19,722 bases of DNA from NCBI GenBank assembly GCA_044464175.1, contig JBIQLO010000057.1, positions 1 through 19,722 of the forward strand, in the 5' to 3' direction. The stretch's first letter is position 1. Each line of letters opens with the position of its first letter. Below are positions 1 to 7,800 of this stretch, one piece after another. Below the pieces are notes generated by a model. It had not been told where the DNA came from. It searched no databases and saw only the letters and a list, made by a program, of their open reading frames with translations. Position numbers and translations under genes: made by a program. Origin of the DNA: JBIQLO01 sp044464175. GTDB lineage: Bacteria > Planctomycetota > Phycisphaerae > Tepidisphaerales > Tepidisphaeraceae.

Positions 1-258
1 ATCGTCAACCTGTTCCGGGGCCGCGTGGTGGATGTGGCGCCCGATTCCATGATCGTCGAGCTGTCGGGAACGGAAGAAAAGCTGGAGGCGTTTACGGAAC
101 TGATGAAGCCCTACACGATCCAGGAGATGGCGCGCACCGGCGTGATCGCGATGGCGCGGGGCGGGCAGCATGGAACGCGGCAGGCCGCCCCCAGCCCCAC
201 GAAGCGGCGCACGCGCAGCCTGAATGCTCCGACCACCGAAGCTCTGCCGCCCAGCTAA
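1..258 (+). CDS. ilvN: Acetolactate synthase small (regulatory) subunit, C-terminal part (5' end outside window)
   Basis: This is the last 85 codons of an acetohydroxyacid synthase regulatory subunit, which binds the catalytic subunit (IlvB/IlvI type) and confers valine feedback control on branched-chain amino acid synthesis. The frame is open from base 1 and ends at TAA 256-258. The visible stretch IVNLFRGRVVDVAP, then EELS-like SGTEEKLEAF and IQEMARTGVIAMARG, matches the end of the family's C-terminal domain. The ACT domain lies upstream of the window. After the usual family end (near ARG) there is a tail of about 30 residues rich in Ala, Pro, Thr and Arg, which looks disordered and is not typical of the family. 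The gene faces the next one tail to tail with a 41-nt gap and no obvious terminator. The symbol could equally be ilvH; the isozyme cannot be decided from this fragment. Confidence 0.88.
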   Translation: MVNLFRGRVVDVAPDSMIVELSGTEEKLEAFTELMKPYTIQEMARTGVIAMARGGQHGTRQAAPSPTKRRTRSLNAPTTEALPPS

Positions 259-299
259 GGCGGCCGGTCGCTCTCCATTTCTGACCAGGCAAATCACCT

Positions 300-1337
300 C
301 TAACGGCATTCCACCTGGACGGCCCCGTTGCTGAAGGCGTCCAGGCCGCCGGTCTGCAGGTACGCGCGGGCCGCCCGGTCCTCCTTCAGATGGGCATCCC
401 AGAAGGCTAGGCTGGCAACCTTGATCACATCAAAGATCATGCCGTGGTTGGCGTGGGCCGCCCGGTACCTGGGGGCGATGACTTCGGTCTGGTCCCTGAT
501 CTTGAGGGTGAAGGAAAGATGGTTGGCGCCGTCGATGTTCACGCCGTACTTGCCGCCCGGCGGGCTGAAGCGAATCGGCTCCAACTGCCAGGACGGCCCT
601 CCGCGCCGTCGGGCGCGCAGGTCATGCGAGCCGGTCATGGACATCATGGGACGGTCCGCATGCCTCCAGCAACGGCGGGAGGGCGCCATCCAGTCGCGTC
701 CGCGCGGCGACAGGAGCAGCGCCGCCTTGAGCCGGGGATCCGACACATCCAGACGCCCATACGGGGGCGGCAGAATTGCCTGTGCGCCGGCCAGAAGCTG
801 CATCAGGTCCGCGCCGCTGGAGTGTCCCGCGCCGCCAATCCGCCCGGTCTCCACGTGGAACAGGTCCCCGAGGGAGCCGGAGGATCGGGAGTGGAGGCTG
901 TCCAGCACAAGTTGCAGGTCTCCGATGCGCCGCCGCCACATCTCCGGGGCCTTGAGCGCCTCATTGAAGCGACGGCGAAAGCTGGACGGCTTGGGCGTCA
1001 ATTCCATGGGGTCGCGATGTTGCGGGTGGATGCTGAGATACCCGTGGCTGGCCCAGAATCGGCCCAGGGGTCCGTAATCCTCCCGCTTCGCGACGACACC
1101 GTGGGAGAAGAGAATAACCGGAAGAGGACCTTGGGCGCATGGTTTATAGATGCGGAGGGAAAGCTCGTGATCCCGCCCGGCCAGAGTGATGCGGTCCTCA
1201 ATCTCCACATCCCACGGCCCGTCCGACGCCGTATAGGTACGGACGGGGACAGCGGGATGGATCGCCGGCCGCCGGACGGCCGACAACCATCGGGACCAGG
1301 ACCCGACCCACTGCTGGCGACTTTGAATTTCAAACAA
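300..1337 (-). CDS. Alpha/beta hydrolase (dienelactone hydrolase / PAF-acetylhydrolase-like)
   Basis: A probable serine esterase or lipase-like enzyme of 345 residues; the substrate is unknown. Numbered from the TTG start, the features are an oxyanion-type LFSHG around residue 77, a nucleophile elbow GHSSGAD with Ser173, a candidate acid in MTGSHD (Asp239) and a candidate catalytic His in GANHLSF (His273). That order is normal for the fold. No signal peptide or membrane segment is visible, so it is probably cytoplasmic. I chose the TTG at 1337 because a perfect AGGAGG (1343-1348) sits 5 nt upstream. A GTG at 1400 in the same frame would add 21 residues but has no ribosome binding site and an unconvincing N-terminus. 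The stop is TAG at 300-302. It lies downstream of the FAD gene on the same strand but is separated from it by a terminator hairpin, so it is probably transcribed on its own. Confidence 0.8.
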   Translation of the reverse strand: MFEIQSRQQWVGSWSRWLSAVRRPAIHPAVPVRTYTASDGPWDVEIEDRITLAGRDHELSLRIYKPCAQGPLPVILFSHGVVAKREDYGPLGRFWASHGYLSIHPQHRDPMELTPKPSSFRRRFNEALKAPEMWRRRIGDLQLVLDSLHSRSSGSLGDLFHVETGRIGGAGHSSGADLMQLLAGAQAILPPPYGRLDVSDPRLKAALLLSPRGRDWMAPSRRCWRHADRPMMSMTGSHDLRARRRGGPSWQLEPIRFSPPGGKYGVNIDGANHLSFTLKIRDQTEVIAPRYRAAHANHGMIFDVIKVASLAFWDAHLKEDRAARAYLQTGGLDAFSNGAVQVECR

Positions 1338-1342
1338 CACAA

Positions 1343-1348
1343 CCTCCT
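1343..1348 (-). promoter_or_regulatory. Shine-Dalgarno AGGAGG deciding the hydrolase start
   Basis: A perfect AGGAGG on the minus strand ends 5 nt before TTG 1337-1335. It lies inside the longer reading frame that begins at GTG 1400, which has no comparable site. It is therefore the main evidence for the shorter hydrolase with a TTG start. A GTG at 1340 is only 2 nt away and too close. Confidence 0.6.
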
Positions 1349-1508
1349 GCCATGTGTGGTGCTGAGTGGGCGGCCGTTCGGAATGCGTCCGGCCGGGCAC
1401 TGGATTTCATTACAATAAAGTATTCATCAGGAAATCGCTGATGCGCGGCGACTGGTCCTTCATTAGAAATTTAATGGCGGGATTGGGGGGAATTTAGAGA
1501 AGAGAATA

Positions 1509-1549
1509 GGATTGTCGGAATCAATGCCGCGCATCGAGTCCGAGAATCC
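1509..1549 (-). terminator. Imperfect 19-bp hairpin, probable rho-independent terminator of the FAD oxidoreductase gene
   Basis: Positions 1509-1527 and 1531-1549 are inverted copies with 16 of 19 positions complementary, one of the three mismatches being a possible G-U pair, and a 3-nt loop. On the minus strand the stem begins 15 nt after the TGA of the FAD gene (stop at 1565-1567). It is followed by a pyrimidine run, TATTCTCTTCTCT, rather than a pure U-tract. Position and orientation fit a terminator separating the FAD gene from the downstream hydrolase. The interrupted U-run makes the class less certain; it could instead be a 3'-end stabilising structure. Confidence 0.6.
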
Positions 1550-1564
1550 AAGGAGATCGCGACA

Positions 1565-3163
1565 TCAAAGCCGGATGGTCGGCGGCCAGGCGAGCTCAAT
1601 CCCCTGGGCGACCAGCAGCTTTTGAAATTCCTCCAGCAATGCGGGTGTTTGATGGACGGCGCGCGGCTTGAGGCGACGACCGAGGCAAAAGGCCGCCAGC
1701 AGCCCGGCCGCCTCGCCAATGTTCCATTCCACCGGGTGCAGCCGGTAACAGCCGTTGGTGATGTGCGTCACGCCCAGGTTTTTGCAGGCGGGCAGAAGGT
1801 TTTCCATGCGCACGGGGATCAGCGCTCCCAGGGGAATCTGGAAGGGGAGTGAGGGAATGTCGATGTAGTTGGTGTGTCCTGCGGAGGGATGCAGGTCGAT
1901 ACGGTAATAGCCAATGCCGACGGAATCGGCGAAGTTCTCAGCGCGGTCGAGGCCGGCAGCGCGGCGGGCATCAAACCCCACATGGTTTTCGGTGACGGTG
2001 AACAGGGCCTTGATCCGCCGTGATTCGCGGATGTAAGGCGCCTTGGCCAGGCCATCCTCCGTGCCGGTGATGTCGGGGCGGAGATAGAGCCCGGGATACC
2101 CCGTGCCGCCGTCGGGCCGGGGGGCCTCGGTCTGCAGCCAGTAGAAGAAGCTCAGGGATAGCTGGCGCGACTCCTCCAGGTACCGGGCAACGATGTCGGC
2201 GGGCTTGTCGATGATGTTGCCTTCCCAGTAGTCGTTCTGGGGCCAGTTCACCAATGTCACTTCATCGCGACGGTCCTGCGGGGCATAATGGTCGTTGGTG
2301 ACCAGCCGGCGGTATCGCCACAGGTCTGATTTTTCGGGCGTGGCCTCCTGCGGCAGCAAGACGCGCGTGATGGGACGCAGGTGGTGGGGGTGGCAGTAGG
2401 TCCAGCTCAGCATTTTGCCGCACCATGCCGGCTCAAGGTGGGGCGTGTAGTCGCGCCAGCGCTGGTAAAACGCGGGTTTCTCGATGACATGCCGGCCATC
2501 CGGATCGTATGCCATCGCAAAGCACCAGGTGAAGCTCTGGACGTTGTCGGGATCGGCCTGTTCGGCGGCGTGGGGTTCGCCGGTGTCGGCACGCGACTCT
2601 GCGCCGCTGACGTATTCCGCTTTGGCCAGGGGAAGCAGGTCGCCCAATTCAGTGGCGTCGAGGATGTAATCGGCCGCGATGGTGCGGGTCTGGCCGGTTT
2701 GCAGGTGGCGGAGCGTGACGGCGGTGGCGCGGTTCGCCTCGGTGTCCACGGCAACCGGCTCGTATCCCTGCAGGATCGTGATTTTCCTGCTGGAACGGTG
2801 GCCGGCCATCATTTCTTCCAGTACCGCCACCCCGACGCGCGGCTCATGGCATAGGCGCGAAACAGTGCCCTGACCGGGATTGAGGTGCGGATTCTGCCGG
2901 GCGGCTTGGGTGAGGGGGAAATGGCGGCGGTAATAGTCGCGCACGCCGTTGCGGTAGCGGCGATAGCGGCGCGTGGCGCCAAAGCCCTCGATCCATCCGT
3001 TTTCATCCGGCGGAACGGCCTGACTGGTCAGTTGGCCGCCGATCCAGTCCGTCGGCTCGGTCAGGATGACGCGATATCCCATGTCGGCCGCCGCCAGAGC
3101 CGCGGCGCATCCGCCGGTGCCGCCCCCGACGACCAGCACGTCCGTCTTCATCTCCTGTGCCAT
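1565..3163 (-). CDS. FAD-dependent oxidoreductase (FAD_oxidored family, PF12831-like)
   Basis: A flavoprotein of 532 residues. The N-terminus carries a Rossmann dinucleotide site, VLVVGGGTGG (GxGxxG at residues 13-18), with Glu36 placed to bind the ribose, followed by DWIGGQLTSQ. The C-terminal HPVEWNIGEAAG is typical of the FAD_oxidored family found near glycoside hydrolases and sometimes labelled xanthan-lyase-like. The reaction and substrate are unknown. No signal peptide is seen. The ATG at 3163 has AGGAGG 4 nt upstream (3168-3173), so the start is well supported. It is divergent from the GH51 gene across an 86-nt gap, which could hold back-to-back promoters; TTAAAT at about 3186-3191 (minus) is a possible but weak -10. 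Its role in oxidising a sugar or polyol is inference from the neighbour. Confidence 0.85.
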   Translation of the reverse strand: MAQEMKTDVLVVGGGTGGCAAALAAADMGYRVILTEPTDWIGGQLTSQAVPPDENGWIEGFGATRRYRRYRNGVRDYYRRHFPLTQAARQNPHLNPGQGTVSRLCHEPRVGVAVLEEMMAGHRSSRKITILQGYEPVAVDTEANRATAVTLRHLQTGQTRTIAADYILDATELGDLLPLAKAEYVSGAESRADTGEPHAAEQADPDNVQSFTWCFAMAYDPDGRHVIEKPAFYQRWRDYTPHLEPAWCGKMLSWTYCHPHHLRPITRVLLPQEATPEKSDLWRYRRLVTNDHYAPQDRRDEVTLVNWPQNDYWEGNIIDKPADIVARYLEESRQLSLSFFYWLQTEAPRPDGGTGYPGLYLRPDITGTEDGLAKAPYIRESRRIKALFTVTENHVGFDARRAAGLDRAENFADSVGIGYYRIDLHPSAGHTNYIDIPSLPFQIPLGALIPVRMENLLPACKNLGVTHITNGCYRLHPVEWNIGEAAGLLAAFCLGRRLKPRAVHQTPALLEEFQKLLVAQGIELAWPPTIRL

Positions 3164-3249
3164 GAAGCCTCCTTTGTGGCGAGGAATTTAAGGCGTCGGC
3201 GGGTAGAATGCCAGCACGGAAGAGGCACAACGCCTTCCCGCCGTTGACG

Positions 3250-4752
3250 ATGTCCCAGATTACGGTCCATCTTCGGGAGCCGATTGGCCGAATTCATCCG
3301 GAGTTGCACGGGCAATTCATCGAGCAGCTTGGCGCATGCGTGCACGGAGGGATTTGGGTGGGGGAGGCTTCGCCCATCGCCAACCTGCATGGTTTGCGAC
3401 TGGATGTGGTGGAGGCGCTGAAGCGATTGGCGGTGCCGGTGCTGCGCTGGCCGGGGGGCTGTTTTGCGGACGACTACGACTGGACCGATGGAATCGGACC
3501 AAAAGAGCAGCGCCCCCGGCGGCTCAATGGATGGTGGGGGCATGATGTGGAGACGAATCATTTCGGCACGCATGAGTTCATGCACCTGTGCCGGCTGATC
3601 GGCGCCAAGGCCTATCTGGCGGGCAATGTTGGCAGCGGCACGCCCCGGCAACTCAAGCAGTGGGTGGAGTATTGCAACGTGGCGGCCGACACGACCCTGA
3701 GCCGCCTGCGGGCCACCAACGGCGCGCCTGAGCCGTTCAAAGTGGCATACTGGGGCGTCGGCAACGAGGCGTGGGGATGCGGCGGGAGCCTGTGCCCGGA
3801 GGATTATGCCGCCCTCTATAAACGATTTGCCACGCATCTGGCCACCTTTACGCGGCCGCCCTTGGAGATGCCGCTGTTCCTGATCGCCTGCGGGCCCAAT
3901 GGAAACGATGCGGAGTGGACGCGGCGCTTTTTTCTGAAGGCGGGAGCGCCCAGTGGAGACTGGCGACTGGATGGCTGGGCGGCCCATTATTATTGCGGCA
4001 CGGCCGGGACGGCGACGGACTTCACGACCAACCAGTGGTTCGAGCTGCTGCATCGAGCGGCCGCCATTGAGGAACTGATCCTCGAGCAGCGGGCGCTTCT
4101 GGATGAATGGGACCCGCAGCGGCGGATCGGTTTGATTGTGGATGAATGGGGGACCTGGCATCCGCCGACGCCCGGAAGGCAGCCGCTGCATCTCTGGCAG
4201 CAGAATACCCTGCGCGATGCGCTTGTGGCGGCCCTGACGCTGGATGTCTTTCACCGCCACTGCGATAAGGTGGTCATGGGCAACCTGGCGCAGGCGGTGA
4301 ACGTGCTGCAGGCGCTGATTCTCACGGAGGAAGAGCGAATGGTCTTGACGCCGACGTATCACGTTTTCGATCTATACCGACCGCACCAGGGGGCCCAAGG
4401 TGTGCGCGCTCAATTTGGCAGCAACGAGATTCTGTTCACGGCGGGGCGAAAGCGGATGGGACTGGCAAAATTGAACGGATCGGCATCCATCATTGACAGC
4501 CAGTTGACCTTGAGCGTGACCAATCTCGACCCCGCCAACGCGGTGGAGGCGACGGTTGAACTGATTGGCGGATCGATGCGCGAGCTGCGCGTGGCGGAGC
4601 TGATGGCCGGCGCATTGCAGGCGCATAATACGTTCGAAGTGCCTGAAGCGGTGCGGCCACGGTACAGCCACCTGGGGCTCTCGGGCGAGCGGTGGCGGCA
4701 TGTCTTTGCTCCGGCGTCGGTAACGGTGCTGTCGATCGGACTGGGAACGTGA
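3250..4752 (+). CDS. Alpha-N-arabinofuranosidase, glycoside hydrolase family 51
   Basis: A retaining enzyme of 500 residues that removes arabinofuranosyl groups from arabinan or arabinoxylan fragments. The N-terminal pattern HPELHGQFIEQLG, HGGIWV, then VLRWPGGCFADDYDW is characteristic of GH51. The acid/base Glu is in GVGNEAWG (codon 3766-3768, residue 173) and the nucleophile Glu is in IVDEWGTWH (residue 299). A (beta/alpha)8 barrel is followed by a C-terminal beta domain from about residue 375. Length is normal. There is no signal peptide, so it probably acts on imported oligosaccharides in the cytoplasm. I start at ATG 3250 (MSQITVHL) because family members begin there; an in-frame ATG at 3208 would add 14 atypical basic residues. 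Neither has a strong ribosome binding site. The PQQ-protein gene follows after 49 nt. Confidence 0.9.
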   Translation: MSQITVHLREPIGRIHPELHGQFIEQLGACVHGGIWVGEASPIANLHGLRLDVVEALKRLAVPVLRWPGGCFADDYDWTDGIGPKEQRPRRLNGWWGHDVETNHFGTHEFMHLCRLIGAKAYLAGNVGSGTPRQLKQWVEYCNVAADTTLSRLRATNGAPEPFKVAYWGVGNEAWGCGGSLCPEDYAALYKRFATHLATFTRPPLEMPLFLIACGPNGNDAEWTRRFFLKAGAPSGDWRLDGWAAHYYCGTAGTATDFTTNQWFELLHRAAAIEELILEQRALLDEWDPQRRIGLIVDEWGTWHPPTPGRQPLHLWQQNTLRDALVAALTLDVFHRHCDKVVMGNLAQAVNVLQALILTEEERMVLTPTYHVFDLYRPHQGAQGVRAQFGSNEILFTAGRKRMGLAKLNGSASIIDSQLTLSVTNLDPANAVEATVELIGGSMRELRVAELMAGALQAHNTFEVPEAVRPRYSHLGLSGERWRHVFAPASVTVLSIGLGT

Positions 4753-4801
4753 GCAGGGGGCGTCGGCGGATTGCCGGTGTTTTCCGTGGGTTTGGGAGCC
4801 T

Positions 4802-7800
4802 ATGATGGCCAATATGCTGATTCGCATGGCACTGGTTCTGTTGGGGGGGAGCGCGCTGGCGGCGGCCGCGCCGGCAACAACCGCCGCTTCCGGGGAAACA
4901 GCGCAGGGGGGATTTTATGCCGCCCCGGCCGAGGAAGGGGTTTACGTTCCCGACTCCTCGGCGGCGCTGGAGGCGCTGGCGCTGGCCCAGCGAATGGCCG
5001 GGCGGGGGCAATGGGATTCGGCCGGATCGCTGATGCAGGAGGTGCTTGAGAAATATGCCGACAAGGTGGCGCCCCAGCGGCTGGATGCGCAGGGCAAGGT
5101 GGAGGCGTATGTTGGCATCGCCGCGGCGGTGCACGATCGGATTGCCCGCTGGCCGGCCGAGGGGCGGCAGGCGTATGCCACCCGGTATGAGCCGGAGGCC
5201 CATCGGCGATTGGCGGAAGCCGGACGGGATTGGGACAAGCTCCATGCGCTGGTGTGGCGCTATCTGGAAACTTCCTCCGGGCGGGCGGCGGCGCTGCGGC
5301 TGATGGATTTGCGGATTGAGCGGGGGGACTTCCACGCGGCGATCTGGCTGGGCGATCGGCTGCTGGCGTGGACCAGCGCCGGCGACCGGGGAGAGATACT
5401 CTTTCGCCTGGGATGGGCCGCACATCTGGCGGGGCAGGATGAGGCCGCGCACGGGTGGCTGAATGAACTGAAGAAGATCGCGCCCCCTCTGCGGGGAACG
5501 GTTCGAGGAAAATCGGTGGAACTGGCCGCTGCCCTGGGTCAGATGCTGGAAACGCCGGTGTCGCTTTCGGCTCATGCGCCGGAAGACTGGCCGCTGCCGG
5601 GTGGATCGCCGGATCGGGGACGCCTTGCGCCGGCGGTGGCATCCATCGGGCAGAAACTCTTTGCGGTTCCGCTGCCGCAGCCCACCTCCTCGATGAACCG
5701 GCAGGAGGAAGCTCCGCCGCAGGAGATGCGGCTGGGGATAATGCCGGTGGTGGTGGGCAATGCGCTCTACTTTCAGGATGGGCGGCGCGTCTACGGCCTG
5801 GACCTCAACAGCGGGTTGCCGCTGAGCGGTTGGGCGAGCACTTATGCGGCGCAAGGGGCACGGTTTGAATTGCCCGCGCCGGCAGGGGGATTGAGCACCG
5901 GGCCGATGACGGTGACGGTTGGACCGGATGCGGTTTTTGCGGTGATGGGGGGGGGGCTTAATCCGCTCCAGCCCTTTGGGCGGCAGCCAAGGGAGGGGAG
6001 CACAACCCGCCTGGTCTGCCTGGACCGACAAACCGGGCAGGAACGATGGACACTCTCTCCCGAGGGGTTGAAGATGGGAGCCGCGATGAAGTCGATGGAG
6101 TTCAGCGGCAATCCCATCGTGGCGGGGGACCGGGTGTACGTGCTGGGCCGCGGGGACAGCGGCAATTTTGAAAGCTGCTATGCCATTTGCCTGGATGCCC
6201 GCTCGGGCGAGCGGCTTTGGGTTCGCTATATCGCCGGGGCGGCCACGGCGGGAGCGGTGTTTCGGATGGAATCGGGCGAACCGTCGCCCGTGTCGTATCC
6301 GGCCCTGATGCAGGGACGGTTGTTTGTCGCGGGGGAAAACGGCGCGGTGGCCGCGCTGGATGCAACTGATGGGTCAGTGCGGTGGCTAAGCCTCTACGCG
6401 CGGCGCGCAACCGAAAGACAGGAGCGCCAGCGGGACACGGCCCAACGGCTTCTGCGCCCCTGGAGCGCTAATCCGGTGATTGCCCAGGGCGGGCAGGTAT
6501 TCGTCCTGCCCTCGGATGGCCAAGACCTGATGGTTTTTGACGCCGGCAGTGGGCGTGAGGTCCGGCGGATCCCCCTGTCCCAACTGGGTGAGGCGGATAC
6601 GCTGCTGGGGATTCGGGGCAACTGGATCATTCTGACCGGCCAGCGGCGCGCCTGGGCTGTGAATTGGAAGGATTACGATCCGAAAGCAAAAAATCTGTCT
6701 CGGGTGATTGTGAAATCGGCGGACCTCTCGGCTGTGCGCGGACGGGGAGTGGTGACGGCGGATTCGGTTTATGTGCCGACTGAGCGCCAGTTGAAGCGAC
6801 TTTCGTTGGCAGGGGATCTGGCCGAACGCGGGTTTATGGTGGTGGAGTCCCATCCGGCTTATGACGGGGTGTGGGGCCAGGGGGAAGGCCCCGGGAATGT
6901 GGTGGCAGCCGAGGATCATCTGATTGTGGCCGGGGCGGACCAGGTGAGCGTGTATGCCGATTGGGGGCGGGTCAGTCTGCGCATGCACGAGGCGATTGAG
7001 GCCGCGCCGGAGGACCGGGACCTGCGCTTGCGCTATGCCCAGGCGCTCCTGGCCGCCGGCCGGACCAAGGAGGGCCTGGAGCAGATTGACCGGGTGATCG
7101 CCGATTTGGGAGGGGCGGGTTCCATGCGGGCGGGCGCCGGGCGGACCTCACTGTTTGATGCGATCATGGCGATGGCGCATCGAGCCGTGAAGTCGAACGA
7201 TGGGACGACGGCAGAGCAGTTGCTTGGGCGCGCGGTCAACGCCGCGCAGACGGCGGGCGAGCAGGTGGAATATCTCCTGGCGCGGGCGGACTTGGCGCAC
7301 CATGGGAAACAGTGGGGGACGGAAGTGGCGATGCTGCAAAGCGTGTTGAGCGACCGTGATCTGCGGGGCGTGGCGGTGAGCCCGCCGGCCGATGCACCCA
7401 ATGCCGCCCCGGTCTTTGCCGGGGATGTGGCGCGGCAGCGCATTGGAGTGATCCTTCGGATGGCGGAGGGTGAACAGGCGTATGCGGAGTTTGGGAAAAC
7501 GGCGCGGGCGCAGTTCGAGCAGGCGCGGACGCTGCAGGACCCGGAGGCGCTGCGGCGGGTGGCCGAGGTCTATCCCAACGCCGCGGTGGCGGATCGGGCG
7601 CTGTGGGAGGCGGCGCAGGCGTATGAGGGGCGGGGAAATCTGATCCTGGCCAAAGAAATGCTCAAGGGGCTGTTGCTCCAGGGCCAGACGGGGGCCGAGG
7701 TCCCGGAGGGCTCCCAGGCCAATGACTCCATCAGCAGGCCGCGCGTGCTGGTGGCGATGGCCCGGCTCTATGTGCGACTGAATGATCCCCTGGCGGCGGC

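Noticed and set aside
259..299. Terminator between the convergent ilvN and hydrolase genes
   Set aside because: The 41-nt gap contains no hairpin with a U-tract on either strand.
4490..6031. Long minus-strand open frame (513 codons) opposite the GH51 and PQQ-protein genes
   Set aside because: It is rich in Pro, Arg and His, as expected for the antisense of GC-rich genes, and shows no domain motifs. The plus-strand genes have clear family motifs.
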